Part shown: piece by piece, positions 43,358-51,357 of the stretch
Position numbering within the stretch: position 1 is the first letter of the stretch
How the letters are laid out: every line of letters begins with the position of its first letter
Source: Clostridia bacterium
GTDB taxonomy: Bacteria; Bacillota; Clostridia; Oscillospirales; Acutalibacteraceae
Direction: 5' to 3'
NCBI GenBank assembly: GCA_017465505.1
Contig: JAFTWB010000024.1
Location: forward strand, 62,001 to 126,000
Length of the DNA stretch: 64,000 bases
Position numbers and translations under genes: made by a program
Notes under the pieces: generated by a model
Told to the model about the DNA's origin: nothing
What the model saw: only the letters and a program-made list of their open reading frames with translations
The model's database searches: none

Positions 43358-43580
43358 AAGGGAGAAGTGCGAGGTAGCGAGCACGCTTGATAGCTACTGT
43401 GAGCTCTCTCTGGTGTGCTGCGCAAGTGCCTGTTACACGTCTGGGAAGGATTTTAGCACGCTCGGACATATAGCGACGGAGACGGTTAATATCCTTGTAG
43501 TCAATCTTCTCTACTTTATCAACGCAGAAAGCGCAAACCTTCTTGCGAGCTTTTCTGTGGTTGTTAGGTCTGTCGTTCAT
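43344..43580 (-). CDS. rpsR: Ribosomal protein bS18
   Basis: 78 residues. The family block [20 protein letters not shown] followed by [14 protein letters not shown] is complete. The N-terminal [10 protein letters not shown] pair with the later Cys and His makes a zinc-binding C+ type S18. Third gene of the classical rpsF-ssb-rpsR operon. The stop codon lies inside a REP-like element. Confidence 0.97.
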   Translation of the reverse strand: MNDRPNNHRKARKKVCAFCVDKVEKIDYKDINRLRRYMSERAKILPRRVTGTCAAHQRELTVAIKRARYLALLPYSSD

Positions 43581-43641
43581 AAGGATTCTCCTTTCGTAAA
43601 ATTAGTGGAAAGCAACAAGTTGCTGTAAAATCAAGGATTTA

Positions 43642-44118
43642 TCAGAAGGGAAGGTCGTCATCAAGCTGAACTTCCATAAAGTCCTGAGAAGAACCGTTTG
43701 AATAGGAAGGAGTCTGCTCGGTGTACTGAGGAGCAGGCTGGCTGTAAGAATTGTTATAGCCGCCGCTGTAACCGCCGCCGTAGGAAGCATTAGCGTCTCT
43801 ACGCTCGCCTGTGAAGGAAGCATTATCAACTACAACCTCAATAACTGAGCGGTTGGAGCCGTCCTTAGCCTGATATGAGCGGCTCTGGAGACTTCCGTCA
43901 ACTGCGATAAGGGAACCCTTTCTGAAATGTTTGCAAATAAACTCAGCAGTATTACGCCAAGCGACAACGTCGATAAAATCAGCCTGTCGCTCCTCACCGC
44001 TCTTAACGTAGCTGCGGTCTACCGCAATACGGAAGGTGGTGACGCTTATGCCCGAAGCTGTTGTTTTAAGCTCAGGGTCGGCAACTAATCTGCCCATTAA
44101 AACTACTCTGTTTAACAC
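43642..44118 (-). CDS. ssb: Single-stranded DNA-binding protein
   Basis: 158 residues from GTG 44118 with AAAGGA. The OB fold spans residues 1-105 (MLNRVVLMGRLVADPELKTT, FIDVVAWRNTAEF, SLIAVDGSLQSRSYQAKDGS). A Gly/Tyr/Ser/Gln-rich linker follows, and the C-terminal tip MEVQLDDDLPF is the partner-binding acidic tail used by replication and repair proteins. Lies between rpsF and rpsR as in most Firmicutes. Confidence 0.97.
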   Translation of the reverse strand: MLNRVVLMGRLVADPELKTTASGISVTTFRIAVDRSYVKSGEERQADFIDVVAWRNTAEFICKHFRKGSLIAVDGSLQSRSYQAKDGSNRSVIEVVVDNASFTGERRDANASYGGGYSGGYNNSYSQPAPQYTEQTPSYSNGSSQDFMEVQLDDDLPF

Positions 44119-44164
44119 TCAACTTCATCCTTTCGATTGACACTTAATAAGTGCCTGCCTTAAA

Positions 44165-44458
44165 TTATTCGTCTTTCTTAACAATGATAGAGCGAAGAAC
44201 ACCGTCAGTGATTTTGTATCTTCTGTCGAGTTCTGCGGGGAATTCGGGTGTGGACTCAAAGTTAATGAGTGCGTAGTAACCCTCAGATTCCTTATTGATG
44301 AGATAAGCGAGCTTTCTCTTGCCCCACTCATCAACGCTCTGCAGTGTAGCATACTTCTCGATACGCTTTGTGAACTTCTCAAGAAGAGCCTGTGCTGCCT
44401 CCTCGCCGTTCTTTAAGGAAAGAACGAGGACGGTCTCATAGTTTGCCTTAACTGCCAT
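44165..44458 (-). CDS. rpsF: Ribosomal protein bS6
   Basis: 97 residues from ATG 44458, selected because AAGGAGGTG lies just upstream; an upstream in-frame start at 44503 would fall before that site. Typical S6 motifs are NYETVLVLSLKNGEEAAQAL and YALINFESTPEFPAELDRRY. S6 pairs with S18 on the 30S platform. First gene of the operon, with a promoter at 44573-44601. Confidence 0.95.
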   Translation of the reverse strand: MAVKANYETVLVLSLKNGEEAAQALLEKFTKRIEKYATLQSVDEWGKRKLAYLINKESEGYYALINFESTPEFPAELDRRYKITDGVLRSIIVKKDE

Positions 44459-44484
44459 TTTCTGCACCTCCTTCTGGTCTGTTG

Positions 44485-44571
44485 GCGTTGAAATCAGCTT
44501 CAACGCAAGGATTGTCCTACTGTTTCTAAAAAAAGAAACCTGCTATGCATACTTTCACACATAACAGGTTT
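44485..44571 (-). promoter_or_regulatory. rpsF operon leader with two hairpins
   Basis: The transcript should begin with a long hairpin, AAACCTG / CAGGTTT arms (44571-44535), followed by TTTTTTT, which looks like an attenuator or the terminator of a preceding unit. A second perfect hairpin GCGTTGAA / TTCAACGC lies at 44485-44506. Leaders of this operon are known to bind the S6:S18 dimer in other bacteria; I did not confirm that motif. Confidence 0.5.
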
Positions 44572-44572
44572 A

Positions 44573-44601
44573 ATTATAAAGGGTAAATCATTATTTGTCA
44601 A
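44573..44601 (-). promoter_or_regulatory. Consensus sigma-A promoter of rpsF-ssb-rpsR
   Basis: Minus strand TTGACA (44601-44596), 17-bp spacer, TATAAT (44578-44573): perfect match. Confidence 0.88.
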
Positions 44602-44687
44602 GTATTTTGTTTTAAACCGATTTTCGTGAGTTACTGCAAATCAGCCTTTAAAACCACCGTTGATTAAGCTTGAAAGTAACATCAAAC

Positions 44688-44733
44688 CTTTCAAAAGGTG
44701 GAATTGCCCACCGTGGCTAACGGTTTATGAAAG
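44688..44733. repeat. REP-like palindromic element, copy B
   Basis: Outer arms CTTTCA / TGAAAG enclose GGTGGAATTGCCC and hairpin CCGTGGCTAACGG. Overlaps the end of the YitT-like gene, as copy A overlaps the end of rpsR. Confidence 0.6.
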
Positions 44734-45624
44734 CCCGTCACTCTCAAAACCTTCACCGCTGATTGTACCTGCGGTGGTAACAATTACGAAAGCATTGGGG
44801 TCAACGCTATGAACCAGAACTGTTGTCTGGTGAACCTGATTGGGACGAACTGCACAGAGAATAACCTTTTTGTCGTCCTTATTGTAACCGCCCTGAGCGT
44901 TTAAAAGAGTCACTCCCCTATCTACATCTCTCAAAATAAGCTCTGTTACCTCATCGTAATGAGAAGTTACAATAAAGAGAAGCTTGCCGTTGTTTCTGGC
45001 AAAGCCATAGACGATTACATCTATTATTTTTGAGCTTACAAAAATAAAAACGATGGCATAGAGGGCGTTTTCGATATTGCCGTAGACAACTGCCGCTGCG
45101 ACAACAACAACTGCGTCGCAGATAAGCATAAACTTGCCCAAGGAAACGTGAGGCTTTTTCTTGTGCATTATTCTGGAAACGATATCTGTTCCACCTGTAG
45201 AGCCGCCTCGGTTAAAAATCAGGGACATTCCTGCACCGCAGAGAATACCGCCAAAGATACACACCAGCAAAGGGTTGCCTGTGTAGGGCTTTATAAAGCT
45301 TGCAACAGCAGGAAGCTCAAAGGCGTCAATCATCACCGAAGAAATAACCGTGGCAGAAAGCGAACGGGAAAGATACCTCCAGCCGATTTCCAAACCACCC
45401 CAGATAAAAAGAGGAATATTAAGCACCAAGGAAACAATACCTATGGGAAGCATTGGCATAACGTGGTTAATAAGAATACTTATACCCACAACTCCGCCGG
45501 GAGCGATATCGTTAGGGCTTGAGAAAAGTGCCATACTCACTGCATAAATAAAACATCCTGCAAGGATTATTGCGTAATCAATTACAAAGGTTTTTACAGA
45601 TTTGAAAGTAAGCTTCTTTTTCAT
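44725..45624 (-). CDS. YitT-family membrane protein
   Basis: 299 residues, ATG 45624 with AAAGGTGA. Five to six membrane segments in residues 10-190 with the family block NRGGSTGGTDIVSRIMHKKK near residue 137, then a cytosolic DUF2179 domain (LLFIVTSHYDEVTELILRDV, TLLNAQGGYNKDDKKVILCA). The family is widespread in Firmicutes and lacks a proven transport substrate. Single gene located between mrnC and the rpsF promoter. Its last codons lie in a REP-like element. Confidence 0.88.
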   Translation of the reverse strand: MKKKLTFKSVKTFVIDYAIILAGCFIYAVSMALFSSPNDIAPGGVVGISILINHVMPMLPIGIVSLVLNIPLFIWGGLEIGWRYLSRSLSATVISSVMIDAFELPAVASFIKPYTGNPLLVCIFGGILCGAGMSLIFNRGGSTGGTDIVSRIMHKKKPHVSLGKFMLICDAVVVVAAAVVYGNIENALYAIVFIFVSSKIIDVIVYGFARNNGKLLFIVTSHYDEVTELILRDVDRGVTLLNAQGGYNKDDKKVILCAVRPNQVHQTTVLVHSVDPNAFVIVTTAGTISGEGFESDGLS

Positions 45625-45647
45625 AAAATCACCTTTTATATTTTGGT

Positions 45648-46028
45648 TTATTCCTCTGTTATAATACTGAAAAGCTCACGGCAACGTGACTCTTTTCCGC
45701 TTAAATACAGATATCCGAAAAGAGCTTCCAGACCTGTTGCGGCGTGATAATCGGCAAGAGAGCTGCTTTTTGAAGCAGAGTTTACAGCAACGTTTCTGCC
45801 TCTGCGGTAAACCCCCTGCTCTTCTTCAGTAAGTACAGGCAGAATCTTTTTGACCGCCTCTGCCTGAGCTTTGCAGCAGACCATATCTACCTTTTTCTTA
45901 TTCATAATGCCGACTTTTCCTACCTTTAATTTGCACAAATGCTCACGAACCAGAATTTCGTAAACACTGTCGCCTATAAAGGCAAGGTTTAAAGATGGCA
46001 TTACTGTTACATCAAGGTTATTATCCAT
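45648..46028 (-). CDS. mrnC: Mini-ribonuclease III (MrnC)
   Basis: 126 residues. A lone RNase III catalytic domain: NLAFIGDSVYEILVREHL holds the catalytic Asp and Glu near residues 19-24, and GLEALFGYLYLSG the second acidic pair. No double-stranded RNA-binding domain, which defines Mini-III; it matures 23S rRNA in Firmicutes. Starts three bases after the obg stop, so it is in an operon with obg, not with cysS as in Bacillus. Confidence 0.92.
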   Translation of the reverse strand: MDNNLDVTVMPSLNLAFIGDSVYEILVREHLCKLKVGKVGIMNKKKVDMVCCKAQAEAVKKILPVLTEEEQGVYRRGRNVAVNSASKSSSLADYHAATGLEALFGYLYLSGKESRCRELFSIITEE

Positions 46029-46031
46029 AGA

Positions 46032-47303
46032 TTACTCCACAAAATCAAACTCAACGTCATAAATTGAAACGGTGTCGCCTTCTTCGATACCTGCTTTTTT
46101 GAGTGCGTCAATAACTCCCGAGGTTACAAGGGCATTCTGGAAGTAATTGAGGCTTTCGAAATCGTCAAAATTGGTACTGTTAAGAACACGGAGAAGCCAT
46201 TTGCCTTCAACAAAGTAAACGCCGTCGTTGTTGGTAATCTTAACGCTTCTGTCCTTGATATCCTCAACCTCAACTTTGGGAGCAGGCTCGGCCTCATAAA
46301 TAGTCACAGGGGGAAGCTTTGAAAGCATTTCTGCGGTTTTATTAAGAAGTGCGTCAACGCCCTCATTGATAGGAGCCATAATGGGGAAAAATTCGTAGCC
46401 CTGCTCTTTGACAAAAGCTTCAAAATCCGCAACCTGCTCGTCAGTTGCAAGGTCGCACTTGTTGCCTGCTACTATCATAGGAAGCTTTGCAAGATTTTCG
46501 TTGAAATTCTTAAGCTCTGAGTTGATAATATTAAAGTCTTCTTTAGGGTCCCTGCCCTCACTGCCTGCTACGTCAACAACGTGAACAAGCATACGACATC
46601 TTTCAACGTGGCGTAAGAATCTGTGGCCCAGGCCGTTTCCTTCCCACGCACCTTCAATAAGTCCGGGAATGTCAGCCATTACAAAGGATGTACCGGGCAC
46701 GGAATATACAACACCGAGCTTTGGCGTAATTGTAGTGAAATGATAGTTGGCAATCTCGGGCTTTGCCTCGGAAACAACAGAAAGAAGAGTGGATTTGCCA
46801 ACATTTGGAAAGCCTACAAGACCAACATCTGCAAGAAGCTTAAGCTCCAGAGTTACCTCAAACTCTTCACCGGGAAGTCCGGGCTTTGCAAATCTGGGAA
46901 TCTGACGGGTAGGTGTGGCAAAATGAGGGTTACCCCAGCCGCCTTTACCGCCTCTTGCGATTACAACAGGCTCTTTGCCTGAGATATCGGCAATAACTCT
47001 GCCTGTTTCGGCGTCTTTAATAAGTGTACCCTGAGGCACTCTTACAATTAAATCATCGCCTTTTTTGCCGTTGCGTCTACCACCCATACCCTGTCCACCA
47101 TTAGGAGCTACATACTTACGCTTATAACGGAAATCTGCCAGAGTGGAAAGGTTGGTATCGGCAACAAAAAGAACGTTACCGCCTCTGCCGCCGTCACCAC
47201 CGTCAGGACCGCCTGCGGCTACGTATTTTTCACGATGAAAGGAAACGGCACCGTTACCGCCATCTCCTGCTTTTACAAAGACTTTTGCTATATCTACAAA
47301 CAT
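46032..47303 (-). CDS. obg: Obg family GTPase
   Basis: 423 residues, ATG 47303 with GAAGGAGGT. N-terminal Obg glycine-rich domain 1-158 (GGDGGRGGNVLFVADTNLST), G domain with VGFPNVGKSTLL near residue 166, DIPGLIEGAWEGNGLG and NKCDL, and the C-terminal OCT domain about 345-423 (VYFVEGKWLLRVLNSTNFDD). Obg joins 50S assembly with stress signalling. It sits below rplU-prp-rpmA as in most Firmicutes but a terminator intervenes. Confidence 0.97.
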   Translation of the reverse strand: MFVDIAKVFVKAGDGGNGAVSFHREKYVAAGGPDGGDGGRGGNVLFVADTNLSTLADFRYKRKYVAPNGGQGMGGRRNGKKGDDLIVRVPQGTLIKDAETGRVIADISGKEPVVIARGGKGGWGNPHFATPTRQIPRFAKPGLPGEEFEVTLELKLLADVGLVGFPNVGKSTLLSVVSEAKPEIANYHFTTITPKLGVVYSVPGTSFVMADIPGLIEGAWEGNGLGHRFLRHVERCRMLVHVVDVAGSEGRDPKEDFNIINSELKNFNENLAKLPMIVAGNKCDLATDEQVADFEAFVKEQGYEFFPIMAPINEGVDALLNKTAEMLSKLPPVTIYEAEPAPKVEVEDIKDRSVKITNNDGVYFVEGKWLLRVLNSTNFDDFESLNYFQNALVTSGVIDALKKAGIEEGDTVSIYDVEFDFVE

Positions 47304-47375
47304 TTATGTTACCTCCTTCTCTTTACAGAGGTTATTATTAACTAAAGTATATTAAGTAACCGATAGAATACAAAA

Positions 47376-47400
47376 AACGTGCGGAGAAACTCCGCACGTT
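47376..47400 (-). terminator. Intrinsic terminator after rpmA
   Basis: Perfect AACGTGCGGAG / complement hairpin, followed on the minus strand by TTTTTTG. Confidence 0.9.
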
Positions 47401-47413
47401 ATCAGCTTAGATA

Positions 47414-47698
47414 TTACTGCTCAACAGGATAAACGCTGGCACGCTTTCTATCTCTGCCCATACGCTCGAAGCGTACTACGCCGTCAATCTTAGCAAACAG
47501 GGAATCGTCAGAGCCTCTGCCTACATTCTCACCGGGATGGATATGAGTACCTCTCTGCTTAACGAGGATGTTGCCTGCGAGAACGAACTGACCGTCTGCA
47601 CGCTTAACACCAAGACGTTTGGATTCAGAATCACGACCGTTCTTGGTAGAACCCATACCTTTCTTATGAGCGAATAACTGAATGTTAATCTTAAGCAT
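47414..47698 (-). CDS. rpmA: Ribosomal protein bL27 with Prp-cleaved N-terminus
   Basis: 94 residues. The N-terminus [10 protein letters not shown] is the Firmicutes extension that the protease Prp removes before HKKG to expose the tail reaching the peptidyl-transferase centre. The remainder ([38 protein letters not shown]) is standard. It starts eight bases inside prp, so the protease and its substrate are translationally coupled. Confidence 0.97.
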   Translation of the reverse strand: MLKINIQLFAHKKGMGSTKNGRDSESKRLGVKRADGQFVLAGNILVKQRGTHIHPGENVGRGSDDSLFAKIDGVVRFERMGRDRKRASVYPVEQ

Positions 47699-48020
47699 TT
47701 ACCTTACACCTCCGAATATTAACTGTAATGTTTTCTTTGTAATCCTTGCTGAGTGCAACAAGGTGAAGTCTGAAGCCACGGAGAATATCCTGTGCCTTCC
47801 TTGACTGAGTTGACGAAAGTTTAATTGCCATAAAGCCGTCTTTTACCTTGATTTTAGGCTTAAGCTTCAGAATGTCGGTGATTGTGTTAACCGTCATATA
47901 AGCCGCGGAGCTGACAGAAGCACAAAGAATGTCGTTGCCTTCTTCGCCCAGACCACTGTGCCCTTTAAGGACAAAGCCCGAAATAAGATTACCCTTTTTG
48001 ACAAAAGAAACTTCAATCAT
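47691..48020 (-). CDS. prp: Ribosomal-processing cysteine protease Prp
   Basis: 109 residues. The catalytic His and Cys are visible in [20 protein letters not shown] (His21, Cys33 region). Prp cuts the N-terminal extension of bL27, which is encoded directly downstream. Starts one base after the rplU stop. Confidence 0.93.
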   Translation of the reverse strand: MIEVSFVKKGNLISGFVLKGHSGLGEEGNDILCASVSSAAYMTVNTITDILKLKPKIKVKDGFMAIKLSSTQSRKAQDILRGFRLHLVALSKDYKENITVNIRRCKVNA

Positions 48021-48021
48021 A

Positions 48022-48330
48022 TCAGACCGTAATAGACTTGATAACGGCCTTTGTGTAAGGCTGTCTGTGACCTAATTTTCTCTTTTCACCCTTCTTGGGC
48101 TTGTAAGTGGAAACAGTGATCTTCTTGCCCTTGCCGGACTTTACGATCTCAGCTGTTACCTTTGCACCCTCAACATAAGGAGCGCCAACGGTGATACCGT
48201 CATCATTTGCAACTGCAACTACGTTGAACTCAACAGTTGTGTTGTCTTCAGCTTCAAGCTTCTCGATATAGATAACGTCGCCGTTCTCTACCTTGTACTG
48301 CTTGCCGCCGGTTTCGATTACTGCATACAT
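48022..48330 (-). CDS. rplU: Ribosomal protein bL21
   Basis: 102 residues. [40 protein letters not shown] and [19 protein letters not shown] are the family blocks. First gene of rplU-prp-rpmA, with AAAAGGTG upstream. Confidence 0.97.
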   Translation of the reverse strand: MYAVIETGGKQYKVENGDVIYIEKLEAEDNTTVEFNVVAVANDDGITVGAPYVEGAKVTAEIVKSGKGKKITVSTYKPKKGEKRKLGHRQPYTKAVIKSITV

Positions 48331-48412
48331 TTTAGTACACCTTTTCCTTTATAGACTCGCTACTGTCGGGTGTGGCAAAGCCAACTATAAACCCACAATA
48401 TGCGGCTCATAC
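48331..48412 (-). promoter_or_regulatory. Probable L21 leader
   Basis: About 80 nt between promoter and start with GTGGGTT/GGCTTTGCCACACCC pairing possibilities. Position and length fit the ribosomal protein L21 leader of Firmicutes; fold not verified. Confidence 0.5.
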
Positions 48413-48441
48413 ACTATACCACAACGGAAAAACTTTGTCAA
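48413..48441 (-). promoter_or_regulatory. Sigma-A promoter of rplU-prp-rpmA
   Basis: Minus strand TTGACA (48441-48436), 17-bp spacer, TATAGT (48418-48413). The TGA stop of the Lgt-FolD gene is part of the -35. Confidence 0.85.
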
Positions 48442-50093
48442 CATTTATTTTGAAGCTTAACTGCCTTAAGAGTGTTTTTCATCAAAACTGCTATTGTCAT
48501 AGGTCCGACACCGCCGGGAACAGGTGTAATTGCCGAAGCCTTCTGGCTTACTTTGTCAAAATCAACGTCGCCGCAAAGCTTGCCGTCCTTATCTCTGTTC
48601 ATACCAACGTCAATAACAACCGCACCCTGCTTTACCATATCGGCAGTAACAAACTTGGCCTTACCGATAGCCGCAACAAGGATGTCAGCACGGCTTGTAA
48701 CCTTCTTGAGATTAAGTGTTCTTGAGTGAGTAACGGTAACTGTACCGTTTGCGTGTAAAAGAAGCATTGCCATAGGCTTGCCTACGATGTTGCTTCTGCC
48801 GATAACCACGCACTCCTTGCCGTCAACGTCGATGTCGTAAGCCTTTAAAAGCTCCATAACACCTGCGGGAGTACAGGGCAGAAAGTCGTAATCGCCAATC
48901 ATAATTCTGCCTACGTTGCTCTTATGGAAGGCGTCAACATCCTTTCTGGGGTCTATTGCCTCTATAACTGCCTTCTCGTCAATCTGCTTGGGTAAAGGAA
49001 GCTGAACCAGAATACCGTTTACGTCTTCCCTGTTATTAAGCTCCTCAACAAGCTTTAAAAGTTCAGCCTGAGTAGTAGCTTCAGGCAGAGCAAACTCCAA
49101 GGATTCAATACCTGTATACTCACAAGCCTTTTTCTTGTTGTTAACGTAAACTCTGGAGGCAGGGTTATCGCCTACAATAACAACTGCCAGAGTTGCTTTT
49201 ACTCCTTTATCCTTAAGAGCGAGGATTTCCTCTTTAACCTCATCTTTAACTTTTGTTGATACCATTTTGCCATCTATAATCATAGCACCGAACCTATCCT
49301 TTCTGTTTCTGAAAATTATAAGCAGAGCAACACCTGCCACAACCAAAAGTGCTGAAAGCACCTGACTCACTCTTGGAGTGTAACCGAAAATGCTGAAAGG
49401 CACATAAAGTGAGTCTGTACGCAAACCCTCTACAAGCATACGTTCAAAGCCGTACCACACAAGGTACATAAAGAAAATCTGACCTTTATAGCTCTGGAGC
49501 TTTTTTGAGAAGAAATGAAGAAGCACAAAACCTAAAAGACACCACAGGGATTCATACAAAAAGCAGGGGTGAACCGCCACGCCGCCTGTGTTTTCACTTA
49601 ACATTCCCCAAGGTAAATCTGTGGGAGTGCCGAAGGCTTCCTGATTTGTAAAGTTACCCCAGCGGCCCATTCCCTGACCAATAAGAAATCCCAGAGCTGC
49701 CAAGTCAAGACAGGCAAGGACATTTATCTTCTTTACTTTGGCAACGATTCCGCCGCCCAGAAGTCCGCCGATGATTCCACCGTAAATAGCAAGTCCGCCC
49801 TGATGAAAATCCGTGATTATTCGGATAGGGTCGTCCTTGAAGTAATCCCAGGTAAAAATAACGTAATAAAGTCTTGCACCCACAACGGCACAGATAACGC
49901 CCACAATAACGGCGTCAAGGAGTTTATCGGGGTCAATGCCGTAAAAAGGTGAACGCTTCATAGCGTATAAAACCGCCAGCAAAAGGCCTGTGGCGATAAT
50001 AATTCCGTACCACTTCACCTCAAAGCTTCCTATGGAGAAAGCAGTGGAGTTTACGAAAAACTCAAGTCCCAGTTTTGGAAAAGTTACCTGCAT
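48438..50093 (-). CDS. In-frame fusion of Lgt (prolipoprotein diacylglyceryl transferase) and FolD
   Basis: 551 residues with no stop between two full-length enzymes. Residues 1-268 are Lgt: seven membrane segments, FHQGGLAIYGGIIGGLLGGG, the signature GQGMGRWGNFTNQEAFG near 135-151, and VHPCFLYESLW. Residues 270-551 are FolD, the methylene-THF dehydrogenase/cyclohydrolase: ASRVYVNNKKKACEYTGI, GILVQLPLPKQIDE, KDVDAFH, VVIGRSNIVGKPMAMLL, and TPVPGGVGPMTIAVLM. The Lgt C-terminus is cytosolic, so the FolD part would face the cytosol, which is topologically possible. An internal ATG at the junction (MIIDGK) has AAAGGAT about 13 bases upstream and could yield free FolD. Starts one base after the M16 peptidase stop. 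ATG 50093 has GGGGGAG. Confidence 0.9.
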   Translation of the reverse strand: MQVTFPKLGLEFFVNSTAFSIGSFEVKWYGIIIATGLLLAVLYAMKRSPFYGIDPDKLLDAVIVGVICAVVGARLYYVIFTWDYFKDDPIRIITDFHQGGLAIYGGIIGGLLGGGIVAKVKKINVLACLDLAALGFLIGQGMGRWGNFTNQEAFGTPTDLPWGMLSENTGGVAVHPCFLYESLWCLLGFVLLHFFSKKLQSYKGQIFFMYLVWYGFERMLVEGLRTDSLYVPFSIFGYTPRVSQVLSALLVVAGVALLIIFRNRKDRFGAMIIDGKMVSTKVKDEVKEEILALKDKGVKATLAVVIVGDNPASRVYVNNKKKACEYTGIESLEFALPEATTQAELLKLVEELNNREDVNGILVQLPLPKQIDEKAVIEAIDPRKDVDAFHKSNVGRIMIGDYDFLPCTPAGVMELLKAYDIDVDGKECVVIGRSNIVGKPMAMLLLHANGTVTVTHSRTLNLKKVTSRADILVAAIGKAKFVTADMVKQGAVVIDVGMNRDKDGKLCGDVDFDKVSQKASAITPVPGGVGPMTIAVLMKNTLKAVKLQNKC

Positions 50094-50094
50094 A

Positions 50095-51357
50095 TTACTC
50101 CCCCTTTACTACTGACAAAGTACAGTTATCTGTATCAATTTCATTTAAAATCAGCTTTGCCTTGTCCATAGAGGCGTTGCCGATTGCGTCGTAATAATCA
50201 AAGACTTTTCTCTTGGAGAAATAGAAGTCCTCCATCATATTTGCAATGGTTTCAACAGAGTTAAGAGAAGAAAGAGCGTCGCCGTAGGTTGCCTTTTGGG
50301 AATCCTCGAAGTCTTTCTCATCAAAGCCTTCTGCCTTCGCCTTGTCAATGTATTTGCACACAATTTCTGCCACCTTTTCGGGGTCACGGCTTTCTCCCGA
50401 GAAGAGAATTGCCGAATATCCCCCACCCTCAAACATTTCATAGGAGAAGGTGGAATTTATAAGCCCTTTGTCCATAAGCTCACGATACATAGGACTTGTG
50501 GAAGAAGCCAGCATAAAGAGAAGAATATCAAGGTGAGCAAGCTCTTCTTCGCTGTGAAGTCTGTCAGCCTTAAGCTTAAAGCCCATATTAAAGATAGGCA
50601 CAGCCACAGGGAAAATCTGCTCTACGTATTTTTCTTTGATTTCGTAGGGCTCTTCGGGAAAAAGGCTTTCAACCTCAACACTTTCCTGCTTTTTCAGGTA
50701 CTTGTCGCAGACCTTAAGCACATCTTCAATAGTAACGTTACCAACAACGGAAAGAGCCATATTGTTAAGACTGTAATAGCTGTTATAACAGGTGTAGAGG
50801 CTTTCGGGTGTAATCTCTGCAATAGACTCAACACTGCCTGCAATATCCACCTTAACGGGGTGAGAGTGATACATACCGCCCAAAAGATTAAAAAGCACTC
50901 TCCACTCGGGAGAATCCTCGTACATCTTGATTTCCTGACCGATAATGCCCTGTTCTTTGGCAACGGTTTCTTCTGTAAAATAAGGGCTTGTCACAAGCTC
51001 AAGAAGAATAGAAAGGCTTTTTTCAAACTGCTCGGTGCAGGAGAAAAGATAACAGGTTTTGTCAAAGCTTGTGTAAGCGTTGGCGTTTGCTCCTGTTTCG
51101 GAGTATTTCATAAAGGCGTCGCCGTCTTCGCTTTCAAAAAGCTTGTGCTCAAGATAATGAGCAATACCGTCCGGCACTCTGACTTTGCCTTCTTTTAAGT
51201 TAAACTCTGTGTTGATACTTCCGAAGGGAGTACCGATAATAGCGTAAGTTGAGCGGTATCCCTCTTTAGGGAGAACGAAAATTCTCAGGCCTGAGCTATG
51301 CTCTATTTCAAAATATTTTTCTCTGAGCTTTTCGCTTTTGTATTCTTTAATCTGCAT
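50095..51357 (-). CDS. M16 zinc peptidase (YmfH-like)
   Basis: 420 residues from ATG 51357, behind GAGAGGGTG; a GTG-type start 18 bases upstream is also open. Inverzincin motif HYLEH is seen in GIAHYLEHKLFESEDGD near residue 66, with the downstream Glu in EQGIIGQEIKMYEDSPEW near 140. This is the metal-binding member of a two-subunit processing peptidase. It overlaps the gene upstream by 11 bases, whose product is its likely non-catalytic partner. In Bacillus the ymfF-ymfH pair also lies in one operon. Substrate unknown. Confidence 0.9.
   Translation of the reverse strand: MQIKEYKSEKLREKYFEIEHSSGLRIFVLPKEGYRSTYAIIGTPFGSINTEFNLKEGKVRVPDGIAHYLEHKLFESEDGDAFMKYSETGANANAYTSFDKTCYLFSCTEQFEKSLSILLELVTSPYFTEETVAKEQGIIGQEIKMYEDSPEWRVLFNLLGGMYHSHPVKVDIAGSVESIAEITPESLYTCYNSYYSLNNMALSVVGNVTIEDVLKVCDKYLKKQESVEVESLFPEEPYEIKEKYVEQIFPVAVPIFNMGFKLKADRLHSEEELAHLDILLFMLASSTSPMYRELMDKGLINSTFSYEMFEGGGYSAILFSGESRDPEKVAEIVCKYIDKAKAEGFDEKDFEDSQKATYGDALSSLNSVETIANMMEDFYFSKRKVFDYYDAIGNASMDKAKLILNEIDTDNCTLSVVKGE

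Noticed and set aside
50296..51198. 300-codon plus-strand frame
   Set aside because: Antisense shadow of the M16 peptidase gene with its HxxEH motif.
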